Of a stretch of 23,922 bases of DNA, positions 13,964-21,969 are shown in pieces. Under the pieces are notes generated by a model. It was not told where the DNA came from. It saw only the letters and a program-made list of their open reading frames with translations, and made no database searches. How positions within the stretch are numbered: the stretch's first letter is position 1; each line of letters starts with the position of its first letter. This DNA is from Oxalobacteraceae bacterium (lineage in GTDB: Bacteria; Pseudomonadota; Gammaproteobacteria; Burkholderiales; Burkholderiaceae_D), in the NCBI GenBank assembly GCA_027485535.1, contig JAIXQV010000164.1:1-23922 (forward strand), written 5' to 3'. The position numbers and the translations under genes were made by a program.

Positions 13964-15661
13964 ATGTATCGCTACGACACCTATGACCACCAAATCGTGC
14001 AGGAGCGCGTCGCGCAATTTCGCGATCAAGTACGGCGCCGTTTGGCTGATGAGCTGAGCGAAGACGAATTCAGACCGCTGCGGCTGCAAAATGGTTTGTA
14101 TATGCAGCGCCATGCGCATATGTTGCGCGTGGCGATCCCTTATGGCTTGCTATCGTCGAAGCAGATGCGCATGCTGGCAGAGATCGCGCGCAAGTACGAT
14201 CGTAATTACGGCCACTTCACCACGCGTCAAAATATTCAATACAACTGGATCGAGCTGGCACAAACACCCGATATTCTGGCTGACTTGGCTTCGGTCGAGA
14301 TGCACGCGATCCAAACCTCGGGTAATTGCATACGCAATATCACCTCGGACCAATTCGCCGGCGTTGCTGCTGACGAACTGCTCGATCCGCGTCCATATGC
14401 CGAGATTCTGCGGCAGTGGAGCACCTTCCATCCCGAGTTTGCTTACCTGCCACGCAAGTTCAAGATCGCGATCAATGCCGCTGCCGAAGATCGTGCAGTG
14501 GTAAAAGCGCACGATATCGGCTTGAACGTCGTGCAAAACGCGCAAGGCGAGACTGGTTTTCAGGTGCTGGTAGGAGGCGGGCTAGGTCGTACCCCGATCA
14601 TCGGCAGTGTGATCCGCGAGTTTCTGCCGTGGCAGCACTTGCTGACCTATATCGAAGCCATCATGCGTGTGTATAACCAGTATGGTCGGCGCGATAACAA
14701 GTACAAGGCCCGAATCAAGATTCTGGTCAAGGCACTCGGCGTGGAAGAATTCGCGCGCCAAGTTGAGCAAGAATGGCAAGACCTGCAACATAGCCCCAGC
14801 ACGCTCACCGTTGAGGAGCTAAGCCGCGTCGCCACCTATTTTGAACCGCCAAAATATGAGCAATTGCCCGATGCTGATCAGCTGCTCGCGCAACAGCGTC
14901 ATGACAATAAAGCGTTCAGCAGCTGGATGACCCGCAATGTTCGGCCACACAAGAAAGCAGGCTACGCCATCGTCACGCTGTCACTGAAAAAAACCGGCGT
15001 CCCGCCCGGTGACGCGACCGGTGAGCAGATCGATGTCGTCGCCGACATGGCCGATCGCTATAGCTTTGGTGAGTTGCGTGTGACGCATGAGCAGAACCTA
15101 GTACTTGCAGATGTGAAGCAAACCGATCTGCTGGCGGTGTATACCGAGGCGAAAGCGCATGGTCTGGCTACGCCTAATATTGGCCTTCTGACGGACATGA
15201 TCTGCTGCCCGGGTGGCGACTTCTGCTCACTCGCGAACGCAAAATCCATCCCAATCGCCGGTGCTATTGCCGATCGATTCGATGACCTGGATTTTCAGCA
15301 TGACATTGGCGAGATCGAGTTGAATATCTCAGGTTGCATCAACGCCTGCGGTCACCACCACGTCGGCAATATCGGTATTTTGGGTGTCGATAAGGACGGC
15401 TCCGAGTGGTATCAGGTGTCGATCGGCGGCCGTCAGGGCAATGAGAGTGCCATCGGCAAGATCATCGGCCCTTCGTTCGCCGCTGATCAAATGCCGGAAG
15501 TCATTGCCCGCCTGCTCGAGGTCTACGTGCGTGAGCGGCATGACGATGAGCTTTTCATCGATACTGTCGACCGCCTCGGTATCGAGCCATTCAAGACGCA
15601 TGTGTACGCTACACCGATTGCTGGTCAGTCACGGGAAGCCGGGGAGAATGTCTATGCGTAA
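13964..15661 (+). CDS. cysI: Nitrite/sulfite reductase, CysI-type hemoprotein subunit
   Basis: A 565-residue protein with two ferredoxin-like and two siroheme/4Fe-4S domains. The cluster cysteines are C415 and C421 (CCPGGDFC) and C458 and C462 (SGCINACGHH). Substrate and siroheme residues are seen in GHFTTRQNIQYNWI and SGNCIRNITSDQFAG. It would reduce sulfite to sulfide with six electrons, in the cytoplasm. The ATG at 13964 has GAGGAAA just upstream. No cysJ flavoprotein follows; instead its 3' end overlaps by 8 bp a DUF934 gene, the usual betaproteobacterial arrangement, so electrons may come from ferredoxin or an unlinked reductase. Nitrite is a possible alternative substrate, but the operon makes sulfite the better call. 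Confidence 0.95.
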   Translation: MYRYDTYDHQIVQERVAQFRDQVRRRLADELSEDEFRPLRLQNGLYMQRHAHMLRVAIPYGLLSSKQMRMLAEIARKYDRNYGHFTTRQNIQYNWIELAQTPDILADLASVEMHAIQTSGNCIRNITSDQFAGVAADELLDPRPYAEILRQWSTFHPEFAYLPRKFKIAINAAAEDRAVVKAHDIGLNVVQNAQGETGFQVLVGGGLGRTPIIGSVIREFLPWQHLLTYIEAIMRVYNQYGRRDNKYKARIKILVKALGVEEFARQVEQEWQDLQHSPSTLTVEELSRVATYFEPPKYEQLPDADQLLAQQRHDNKAFSSWMTRNVRPHKKAGYAIVTLSLKKTGVPPGDATGEQIDVVADMADRYSFGELRVTHEQNLVLADVKQTDLLAVYTEAKAHGLATPNIGLLTDMICCPGGDFCSLANAKSIPIAGAIADRFDDLDFQHDIGEIELNISGCINACGHHHVGNIGILGVDKDGSEWYQVSIGGRQGNESAIGKIIGPSFAADQMPEVIARLLEVYVRERHDDELFIDTVDRLGIEPFKTHVYATPIAGQSREAGENVYA

Positions 15662-16181
15662 GATCATCAAAGACAAGGTCATCGTGAATGATGACTGGCA
15701 ATTACTGAAGCTGGCGGATGGTGAGGCAGCAGAGACGATCACCGTTCCAGCTGGTCGCGCTATCGTGCCGCTCTCGGTTTGGTTGGCACAAAAATCTGCT
15801 CTGACCTCACGCACCGATATCGGCGTCTGGTTGGCTAGTGACGAACGCGCGGAAGCACTCAAAGATGATCTATCTGCTTTGCCACTCATCGCGATAGATT
15901 TTCCGACGTTTGTGGATGGTCGTGGTTACTCGATTGCTTACCAACTGCGCACGCGACTCGGCTACGCAGGCGAGCTACGCGCTATCGGTGATGTGCTGCG
16001 CGATCAGTTGTTCTACATGGCACGTGTTGGTTTTAACGCATTTGCCACCCGTGAAGATCGCTCGATTGAAGACGCCTTGAAGGGACTCACTGATTTCTCG
16101 GAGACCTACCAGACGGCTTGGGATCAAAAAACACCGCTCTTCCGTCGTGCTGCACGCCCGAATGCAGAGGAAATCGCATGA
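15654..16181 (+). CDS. DUF934 family protein of the sulfite-reduction operon
   Basis: A 175-residue protein. I chose the ATG at 15654 because GGGGAGA lies about seven bases upstream; an ATG at 15648 lies too close to it. The gene overlaps the cysI stop by 8 bp and its own stop overlaps cysH by ATGA. The C-terminal half has the family's conserved core FPTFVDGRGYSIAYQLRTRL, GELRAIGDVLRDQLFYMARVGFNAF, where the DGRG and GDVLRDQ elements are typical. The function is not established; its constant position between cysI and cysH suggests a helper of sulfite reductase, for example in electron delivery, assembly or stability. No transmembrane segment or cofactor motif is visible. Confidence 0.88.
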   Translation: MRKIIKDKVIVNDDWQLLKLADGEAAETITVPAGRAIVPLSVWLAQKSALTSRTDIGVWLASDERAEALKDDLSALPLIAIDFPTFVDGRGYSIAYQLRTRLGYAGELRAIGDVLRDQLFYMARVGFNAFATREDRSIEDALKGLTDFSETYQTAWDQKTPLFRRAARPNAEEIA

Positions 16182-16909
16182 GCAGTTTCGATGAGCGCCT
16201 GGAAAATACGCGCGCGCTGCTTAACCGCATCGCGCATGATTTTTCACCCGCGGTATTCGCCTCCAGTCTGGCGGCTGAGGATATGGTCTTAACTGACTTA
16301 ATCTTGAAGGCTAAGTTGCCGATTCGGGTGTTCACGCTGCAAACTGGGCGTCTGCACAAAGAAACCCTCGCCGTGCTGGATGCAGTCCGCGCCCACTACG
16401 GTGTCGATATCGAGCAATACCAACCGGATCCTGCTGCGGTTGAAACCTATGTGAATACCCATGGTTTGAACGCATTCTATGAAAGCATCGAGTTACGCAA
16501 GGCGTGCTGTCACATTCGCAAAGTAGAACCGCTTAATCGTGCGCTGGCAGGCAATAAAGCATGGATTACCGGCCAACGTCGCGCGCAGTCGAGCACACGT
16601 AACGACTTGGCAGTTCAGGAAGACGATACTGCGCACGGCATGCAAAAATTTAATCCCCTCGCGGATTGGTCGGAAGACGATGTCTGGCATTACATCCGTA
16701 GCAACGCCGTACCGTATAACGCACTGCATGATCGTGGCTATCCCTCGATCGGCTGCGAGCCCTGCACCCGCGCGATCCAACCCGGCGAAGACATCCGTGC
16801 CGGGCGTTGGTGGTGGGAGCAGCCGGATCAGAAAGAATGTGGACTTCACGTTGTGGAACAGCCAGATGGCACGACCCGACTCGTCCGCGCTGCGGCGCAG
16901 GCTAACTAA
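16178..16909 (+). CDS. cysH: Adenylyl-sulfate (APS) reductase, CysH family
   Basis: A 243-residue protein from the ATG overlapping the preceding stop (ATGA). It has a PP-loop-type N-terminal part (FASSLAAEDMVLTD, FTLQTGRLHKET), the Cys pair C110-C111 (RKACCHIRK) and C193-x2-C196 (GCEPC), which together bind a 4Fe-4S cluster in APS reductases and are absent from PAPS reductases, and the catalytic C221 (KECGLH). It should reduce APS directly to sulfite and AMP with thioredoxin. This fits the lack of a cysC domain in cysN. TGQRRAQSSTR is the expected nucleotide-binding stretch. It is followed after 12 bases by cysD. Confidence 0.94.
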   Translation: MSSFDERLENTRALLNRIAHDFSPAVFASSLAAEDMVLTDLILKAKLPIRVFTLQTGRLHKETLAVLDAVRAHYGVDIEQYQPDPAAVETYVNTHGLNAFYESIELRKACCHIRKVEPLNRALAGNKAWITGQRRAQSSTRNDLAVQEDDTAHGMQKFNPLADWSEDDVWHYIRSNAVPYNALHDRGYPSIGCEPCTRAIQPGEDIRAGRWWWEQPDQKECGLHVVEQPDGTTRLVRAAAQAN

Positions 16910-16921
16910 ATCGAAACGCTT

Positions 16922-17860
16922 ATGAACACCGCCCTAGACACCCAACACTTCATCGACGCTACCAGCCATCGTCATCTTGACTGGCTGGAGTCAGAGGCCA
17001 TCCACATCATGCGCGAGGTCGCTGCTGAATGCAGCAAACCTGCCTTGCTGTTCTCCGGTGGTAAAGATTCCGTCGTGCTGCTGCGCATCGCAGAAAAAGC
17101 CTTCAGACCGGGCAAGTTCCCCTTCCCGCTGGTGCATATCGACACCGGTCATAATTTTGAGGAAGTGATCAGCTTCCGCGATCGTCGCGTCGCCGAGCTC
17201 GGTGAACAGTTGATCGTTGGCTCGGTCGAAGATTCGATCAAACGTGGCACGGTACGTCTGCGTAATCCGCAAACCGATTCGCGTAATGCTGCGCAAGCGG
17301 TCACGCTACTGGAGACCATCGCCGAGCATCAGTTCGATGCATGTATCGGTGGCGCACGTCGTGATGAAGAAAAAGCGCGCGCCAAGGAACGTATCTTTTC
17401 CTTCCGCGACGAGTTTGGTCAGTGGAACCCCAAGGCGCAACGGCCCGAACTCTGGGATTTGTACAACACCCGTGTTCACGCAGGCGAGAACATGCGGGTA
17501 TTCCCGATTTCCAACTGGACCGAGCTCGATGTGTGGCAGTACATCGCGCGTGAGCAGCTGGGATTACCCGAGATCTACTTTGCCCACCAGCGCGAAGTGA
17601 TTCCACGTAACGGCCTGCTGGTACCGGTGACCCCGCTGACACCACCACGCGATGGTGAAAGTATCGAAGTTCGTACGGTACGCTTCCGAACTGTGGGCGA
17701 TATCTCATGCACCTGCCCGGTAGCTTCCGATGCAAGTGACGTTGAGGCCATCATCGCCGAGACAGCAGTCACGCAAATCACCGAACGCGGTGCGACTCGG
17801 ATGGATGATCAAACCTCCGAAGCCTCAATGGAAAAGCGCAAGAAAGAAGGGTATTTCTAA
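16922..17860 (+). CDS. cysD: Sulfate adenylyltransferase subunit 2
   Basis: A 312-residue protein with the PP-loop SGGKDS (45-50), the HIDTGHNFEEVISFRD segment, and the family's conserved GGARRDEEKARAKERIFSFRD. With the GTPase CysN it makes APS and pyrophosphate from sulfate and ATP. The C-terminal TSEASMEKRKKEGYF ends as CysD proteins usually do. It lies 12 bp after cysH, and its stop is immediately followed by the cysN start, so the two subunits should be made together. Confidence 0.96.
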   Translation: MNTALDTQHFIDATSHRHLDWLESEAIHIMREVAAECSKPALLFSGGKDSVVLLRIAEKAFRPGKFPFPLVHIDTGHNFEEVISFRDRRVAELGEQLIVGSVEDSIKRGTVRLRNPQTDSRNAAQAVTLLETIAEHQFDACIGGARRDEEKARAKERIFSFRDEFGQWNPKAQRPELWDLYNTRVHAGENMRVFPISNWTELDVWQYIAREQLGLPEIYFAHQREVIPRNGLLVPVTPLTPPRDGESIEVRTVRFRTVGDISCTCPVASDASDVEAIIAETAVTQITERGATRMDDQTSEASMEKRKKEGYF

Positions 17861-19183
17861 ATGAACGCCTTGGTAGATAACAATTTCGCCAACAGCGCTG
17901 CGCAACAGCGTGGCCTGCTACGCTTCATCACCGCGGGCTCGGTCGACGATGGCAAGAGCACACTGATCGGTCGCTTACTGTTCGACAGCAAAGGTATTTT
18001 TGCAGATCAGCTAGATGCCATCTCGCGTGCGCGACACAAGCGCACCGTCGGCGATATGATCGATCTATCCCTGCTCACCGATGGTCTGGAGGCAGAGCGC
18101 GAGCAAGGCATCACGATTGATGTCGCTTACCGCTACTTCGCCACCCCAAAACGTAAATTCATCATTGCCGATGCGCCGGGACACGAGCAGTACACCCGCA
18201 ATATGGTGACAGGGGCGTCAACTGCGGATGCAGTGATCATTCTGATTGATGTTTCAAAGGTAAAAGTTGATGCAGAAGGCAAAGCCGAACTTCTGATTCA
18301 AACCAAGCGCCACTCGACCATTGCGCAATTGCTGCAGATTCAGCATGTGATTGTCGCCGTCAACAAAATGGATCTGGTGAACTATGACCGCGCAGTGTAC
18401 GACCGCATTGTCACTGCCTATCACGAGTTTGCTACCACCTTGGGCTTGAAGGATATTCACACCCTACCGATGTCGGCTTTGGCCGGTGACAACGTGGTCG
18501 TGCGCAGCGAGCAGATGGCCTGGTACCAGGGCCCGACGCTGATCGAGCTATTGGAGTCATTGTCGGTATACGATGACGAGCATGCGGCTGAACTGCGTTT
18601 CCCGGTGCAACTAGTCGCGCGTCACAATGGTCACGAAGCCCAAGACTTCCGCGGCTACATGGGTCGCATCGAGGCGGGTAGTGTGCGCAAAGGTGACAAG
18701 GTGATGGTGCAGCCCAGCGGCCAACATGGCACAGTCAAAGACATCCTCACGCTGGACGGCTCACTCGAACAAGCCTCGGCCGGGAAATCCGTCACCATCC
18801 TGCTCGAAGAGTATCTCGATATTTCGCGCGGCGACATGCTGGTGGCTGCAGATGCGCCTGCGGCGCTGCTCAAGAACTTCAGCGCGGATGTCTGCTGGCT
18901 ATCGGAAGAGCCACTCGATCTGCGACGCCGCTACTGGCTGAAGCACACGACCCGCCAAGTCGCCGCAAAAGTCAGCAGCATCGAGTCACTTCTCGATATC
19001 AATACACAACAGCGTGGGCCCGCCACCGAGCTCAAGCTGAACGGTATCGCGCGTCTTGGCATCACTGTCCAGCAAGCGCTGGCAGCCGACAGCTATCAAC
19101 AGATGCGCGCCACCGGCAGCTTTATCCTGATCGATGAAATTTCTCACCAGACCGTGGCTGCGGGTATGATCCGACAGGATTAA
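17861..19183 (+). CDS. cysN: Sulfate adenylyltransferase subunit 1 (GTPase)
   Basis: A 440-residue EF-Tu-like GTPase with the G1 loop (GSVDDGKST), G2 region (EREQGITIDVAYR), G3 (DAPGHEQYTRNM) and G4 (NKMD), followed by two beta-barrel domains. It couples GTP hydrolysis to APS synthesis by CysD. The length shows there is no fused CysC (APS kinase) domain, which agrees with an APS-reductase-type CysH. It starts directly after the cysD stop and is followed 14 bp later by cobA. Confidence 0.96.
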   Translation: MNALVDNNFANSAAQQRGLLRFITAGSVDDGKSTLIGRLLFDSKGIFADQLDAISRARHKRTVGDMIDLSLLTDGLEAEREQGITIDVAYRYFATPKRKFIIADAPGHEQYTRNMVTGASTADAVIILIDVSKVKVDAEGKAELLIQTKRHSTIAQLLQIQHVIVAVNKMDLVNYDRAVYDRIVTAYHEFATTLGLKDIHTLPMSALAGDNVVVRSEQMAWYQGPTLIELLESLSVYDDEHAAELRFPVQLVARHNGHEAQDFRGYMGRIEAGSVRKGDKVMVQPSGQHGTVKDILTLDGSLEQASAGKSVTILLEEYLDISRGDMLVAADAPAALLKNFSADVCWLSEEPLDLRRRYWLKHTTRQVAAKVSSIESLLDINTQQRGPATELKLNGIARLGITVQQALAADSYQQMRATGSFILIDEISHQTVAAGMIRQD

Positions 19184-19197
19184 TTCTCTGGTATGCC

Positions 19198-19938
19198 ATG
19201 TCCGACCCTCTTGACCGGCCTGCCCGACCGACCCCCGGCAGGGTCTGGCTGGTCGGCGCCGGCCCCGGTGCCGCCGATCTAATCACCCTGCGTGGTGCGC
19301 GCATCCTCGCCGAAGCCGAGGTGGTGCTGTACGACGCCTTGGTCACCCCCGATATTCTCACGCTCTGCCCTGCAGCCACGCTGATCTCTGTTGGCAAGCG
19401 TAGCGGTCAACGCTCAATGGCACAGCCGCTCATCAATCAACAACTGGTTGACTGCGCGTTTCGTTACGATCGTATCGTCAGGCTCAAGGGTGGCGATCCA
19501 ATGTTGTTTGGTCGCGCCGACGAAGAAATGCGCGCACTCGAGGCGGCAAACATCTCATTTGAAATTGTGCCGGGCATAACGACTGCTTTTGCAGCAGCCG
19601 CCTCCATCAAACAACCGCTTACCAAACGCGGCATCGCAAGAAATGTCGCCTTCTTCACCTCCACCACCGGACGTGGCGAGCCCGATGATGTTGCACTACC
19701 CGGCTGCGATACGCTGATTCAATATATGGGTGGCCAAGAGGCGATCGATACGGCGCGCAGACTTATCGCGCATGGAAAGTCTCCGGACACACCCGTGGTC
19801 GCAATTGAAAATGTCAGTCGCAATGATGAGCGCATTATTCGGCTCTCACTCGCAGAGATGGTGCATGGCTTACCTACCGGTGAAGGCCCTGTACTCGTCA
19901 TGATTGGCGAGGCCTTGAGAGAACGATCAGACATTTGA
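19198..19938 (+). CDS. cobA: Uroporphyrinogen-III C-methyltransferase
   Basis: A 246-residue single-domain SUMT, without the CysG dehydrogenase/chelatase domain. Motifs are VGAGPGAADLITLRG (SAM-binding start), YDALV, VGKRSG, IVRLKGGDPMLFGRADEE, and VPGITTAFAAA. It methylates uroporphyrinogen III at C2 and C7 to make precorrin-2, the precursor of siroheme needed by CysI. It is the last gene of the cys operon. The N-terminal 13 residues are proline-rich and variable; no clear ribosome site precedes the ATG. A precorrin-2 dehydrogenase is not in the window. A CbiX-type chelatase lies 3.3 kb away on the other strand. Confidence 0.95.
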   Translation: MSDPLDRPARPTPGRVWLVGAGPGAADLITLRGARILAEAEVVLYDALVTPDILTLCPAATLISVGKRSGQRSMAQPLINQQLVDCAFRYDRIVRLKGGDPMLFGRADEEMRALEAANISFEIVPGITTAFAAAASIKQPLTKRGIARNVAFFTSTTGRGEPDDVALPGCDTLIQYMGGQEAIDTARRLIAHGKSPDTPVVAIENVSRNDERIIRLSLAEMVHGLPTGEGPVLVMIGEALRERSDI

Positions 19939-20004
19939 TCCGCTAAACGAACGCGTAGTAAAGCCACTACATTCTTTCGTGATTCGATTCGATATCACCG
20001 ACAT

Positions 20005-20021
20005 ATCAGCATCTCGCTGAT
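20005..20021. terminator. Weak hairpin after the cys operon
   Basis: A 6-bp stem ATCAGC-ATCTC-GCTGAT lies 66 bp after the cobA stop. It has no T-tract, so it may be a Rho-assisted end point or nothing. No better terminator is visible before the next gene. Confidence 0.25.
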
Positions 20022-20092
20022 CAAATCTCGCCACTACAACTATCTTCCGATGCATTGTCACGGCTCCTTGATTTTGATGCGGGGTGTCGTTG

Positions 20093-20398
20093 ATGGGCCA
20101 GATCTACACAATCAAGAGAAAGCCACTGCAGGGAAAGCGTGACTACCGGACACGCCGCGTGTGGTCCTTAAAAGAAAAGCAGGAAATCCTAGCGCTAGCA
20201 AAGCAGACCAGCACGCTGAATGCTGCGCGAGTCTTTGATTTGGATATTCGACTGCTGTTCCAGTGGCGTGCACATGAACGCATGGGCGAGCTCGCGAAGC
20301 ATACGTGGAAAGACCCCGGTCGCCCGAAACGCCGCAACCGCCCCCGGGACGAACAAAAACTGACTGAAATCGCCGAAATGGCGGATGAGGATTTCTGA
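20093..20398 (+). CDS. Small transposase-OrfA-like helix-turn-helix protein
   Basis: A 101-residue basic protein. The ATG at 20093 is used because it lines up with the ATG of a degenerate copy at 20631; a GTG at 20084 is also in frame. The segment RRVWSLKEKQEILALAKQTS, then LNAARVFDLDIRLLFQWR, resembles the homeodomain-like HTH of IS3/IS66 OrfA proteins (HTH_Tnp_1). The C-terminal half is charged (KDPGRPKRRNRPRDEQ), with an acidic end. No transposase catalytic gene or terminal inverted repeats are seen, so it may be a domesticated or stranded regulator. Its stop overlaps the next start as TGATG, coupling it to a truncated exported-protein gene. Confidence 0.55.
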   Translation: MGQIYTIKRKPLQGKRDYRTRRVWSLKEKQEILALAKQTSTLNAARVFDLDIRLLFQWRAHERMGELAKHTWKDPGRPKRRNRPRDEQKLTEIAEMADEDF

Positions 20399-20571
20399 TG
20401 TCTAGTTTTCCGAGAAGGATAAGTAGTTTCTTACTGCCTGTCGTCACACTACCTGTGGCTGCCGAGGACGTCACAGAACTGGTGAAGAGTTCTCAACTAT
20501 TTCGTCTGATACCGGAAGAGAAGACACACTTTGTTGAAGCGAGTGATCGGCTTAAGAAATTTAGACATTGA
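20398..20571 (+). pseudogene. Truncated copy of the exported protein at 22042
   Basis: A 57-codon frame begins with an ATG overlapping the previous stop (TGATG). It encodes a signal-peptide-like start (MSSFPRRISSFLLPVVTLPV) and then a mature N-terminus, EDVTELVKSSQ ... PEEKTHFVEASDR, nearly the same as that of the 371-residue protein encoded at 22042. DNA similarity is high (about 90% by eye over about 95 bp) and then stops, with a stop codon at 20569. It looks like a broken copy whose remaining about 310 codons are lost. It could still yield a short exported peptide. Signal peptides of the two copies are quite different. Confidence 0.75.
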
Positions 20572-20630
20572 GCCGACAATTTGCATTGAATCTTTAAGCC
20601 TTCGTCGCTTTCATATGAGGGGTCGCGAAT

Positions 20631-20732
20631 ATGGAGGATCATCACGTTCAATAAAAAACCGCTGAAAGGAAAGCGTGACTACCGGCCCGCCGCGTATGGT
20701 CACTGCAGCAGAAAATCGCCATTTATAGATGA
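20631..20732 (+). pseudogene. Frameshifted N-terminal copy of the small HTH gene
   Basis: The DNA aligns with the first third of the gene at 20093, including the exact shared stretch GGAAAGCGTGACTACCGG. With a small deletion after the start and another near 20686 corrected, it reads IITFNKKPLKGKRDYR, then RRVWSLQQKIAIYR and a stop at 20730, matching YTIKRKPLQGKRDYR...RRVWSLKEKQEIL. Sequence before the ATG also matches, so promoter-proximal DNA was duplicated too. The frameshifts make it non-functional as a copy of the HTH protein. Confidence 0.75.
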
Positions 20733-20887
20733 TGCCCCCCTCAGGAGTCGACGAGCATGAGAAATCTGTTGGGGGACCTCTGGCGAACCACAAAACAGAT
20801 GAACGTCGATACCTTCATTCCATTCAATGCCCTTACAGTGAATACCGATTCAACATCCCGACACATTTGATTCGCTTGATCTATTAA
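20732..20887 (+). CDS. Small open frame of unknown status, TGATG-coupled
   Basis: A 51-codon frame starts at an ATG that overlaps the stop of the degenerate HTH copy as TGATG, the same junction seen between the intact HTH gene and its partner at 20398. The product (begins MPPSGVDEHEKSVGG, contains DERRYLHSIQC, ends PTHLIRLIY) matches nothing I know and lacks a signal peptide. It may be a chance frame or the remnant of the partner gene of this copy. It does not resemble the exported protein at 22042. Confidence 0.25.
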   Translation: MPPSGVDEHEKSVGGPLANHKTDERRYLHSIQCPYSEYRFNIPTHLIRLIY

Positions 20888-20889
20888 CG

Positions 20890-20910
20890 AACGAACGTAA
20901 ATCGTTCGTT
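20890..20910. repeat. 8-bp inverted repeat AACGAACG-TAAAT-CGTTCGTT
   Basis: A perfect 8-bp dyad with a 5-nt centre lies just after the small frame ending at 20887 and about 145 bp before the lipoprotein gene. The following bases include only a short, displaced T-run, so it is either a weak terminator or a protein-binding site. Confidence 0.5.
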
Positions 20911-21054
20911 AGTCGGATTTTCTGTTGACGCAATCAAGCGACGTATTTTCTATCAACATGAGTATTTCAAAAACTTTGGTTGCCTATCCTAATGAAATTC
21001 CCCAAATTTTTTTGAGATGCGTCACTATCGCTCCTTTCTTTCAAGGAGCCTGCT

Positions 21055-21513
21055 ATGTCAACTATTCCTAACTTCTTCCGCCTCACCGTTCTCGTCCTGT
21101 CGATTTTCTTTTGTGCGCTGACTACTGGCTGCGCTTCAATCACTAGTGGCAAGCATCAACCCGTATCAGTAAATGCGGTCTGCGACGGCGAGACAGTCGT
21201 AGAGGCAAGCTGCACACTGATGAATGACAAGGGAAGCTGGTATGTGAAGACACCAGGGTCGGTGATGATCCAAAAGGCATTTGGCGACCTAGCTATCGAT
21301 TGCAAGAAGGGCGATTCCGTTGCATCGACCAAGTTTCAGTCAAAGAGCAATACCGGCGTGTGGGGCAACATCCTTGCGGGCGGAGTCATTGGCTATGCGG
21401 TTGATGCAGGAAGCGGTGCAGGCTTTGACTACCCATCAACGATGACGGTAACGATGAATCCGCCATGCTCAGGGAAAGACACAAAGATCTCTGCTCAGGC
21501 AAGCGAAAAGTAA
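21055..21513 (+). CDS. Small predicted lipoprotein
   Basis: A 152-residue protein with a lipoprotein signal: hydrophobic core LTVLVLSIFFCA and lipobox LTTGC with the lipidated Cys at 26. The ATG at 21055 has a good AAGGAG six bases upstream. The mature part has paired cysteines (VCDGE, SCTLMND, DCKKGD, PPCSG) and a glycine-rich C-terminal motif (GNILAGGVIGYAVDAGSGAGFDYPS) that I recognise as common to small proteobacterial lipoproteins of unknown function. An Asp is not at +2 (Ala follows the Cys), so outer-membrane sorting is likely. It sits alone between decayed copies of the HTH/exported-protein genes. Role unknown. Confidence 0.85.
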   Translation: MSTIPNFFRLTVLVLSIFFCALTTGCASITSGKHQPVSVNAVCDGETVVEASCTLMNDKGSWYVKTPGSVMIQKAFGDLAIDCKKGDSVASTKFQSKSNTGVWGNILAGGVIGYAVDAGSGAGFDYPSTMTVTMNPPCSGKDTKISAQASEK

Positions 21514-21610
21514 ACACATCAGAAAATTCGAGGTTGATCACTGGCAGACAAGATCACACATTTTCTTCATTAGAAAATGAAATTCTATCCGGACAAGAAA
21601 GATTTCAAAA

Positions 21611-21665
21611 ATTCTTTGAGAATTTAAATCACATTTAAATCTCATTTGAATTTAATTTCATAGAA
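21611..21665. repeat. 11-bp-phased AT-rich repeat
   Basis: Five consecutive 11-bp units start with ATT at 21611, 21622, 21633, 21644 and 21655; the middle ones are ATTTAAATCAC, ATTTAAATCTC and ATTTGAATTTA. Spacing near one helical turn is what curved DNA or serial binding sites need. Units at the ends are degenerate. Confidence 0.6.
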
Positions 21666-21784
21666 AAACAGTTTCCCAATTAAGCACATCTATTGTGATC
21701 GGAATACTGCTCTTAAATCACTATATCTTATTTGGTACCTAAACGACTTTGCCAAAAAAGTATCCAATTTTTAAAAGTGTGAAA

Positions 21785-21835
21785 CACCACAATCGCCAAC
21801 TCGAGGAAATCGACGCTGCCGAAGAGGAAGCATAG
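21785..21835 (+). pseudogene. Possible C-terminal remnant of an HTH-protein gene
   Basis: A short frame with coding-like, higher-GC composition ends HHNRQLEEIDAAEEEA and a stop at 21833. It resembles the end of the HTH protein at 20093 (EQKLTEIAEMADEDF), and part of the DNA (AACT....GAAATCG.CG) matches. The frame is closed upstream and no start is evident. The similarity is short and could be chance. Confidence 0.3.
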
Positions 21836-21957
21836 ATGGATAGCTAGAAATTCTCTTACTGCTTAAATCAGAATTTTGCGGTATTGCGATACATCAAGCT
21901 TTGAGCGATCTTTAGCGCCCTCCCGGCGACGATTGACTTCGTATTCGAGACTACTGC

Positions 21958-21969
21958 GAAGACGTCTTC
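21958..21969. promoter_or_regulatory. Perfect 12-bp palindrome GAAGACGTCTTC
   Basis: It lies 72 bp before the start of the exported-protein gene and could be an operator. A partial echo (AAAGACGT) follows directly. A palindrome of this length is uncommon by chance but not proof of function. Confidence 0.3.

Noticed and set aside
15384..15653. Long upstream extension of the DUF934 frame
   Set aside because: It lies wholly inside cysI. The family start and the ribosome site fit the ATG at 15654.
20093..20398. Complete insertion sequence around the HTH gene
   Set aside because: No catalytic transposase frame, no terminal inverted repeats and no target duplication could be found by eye.
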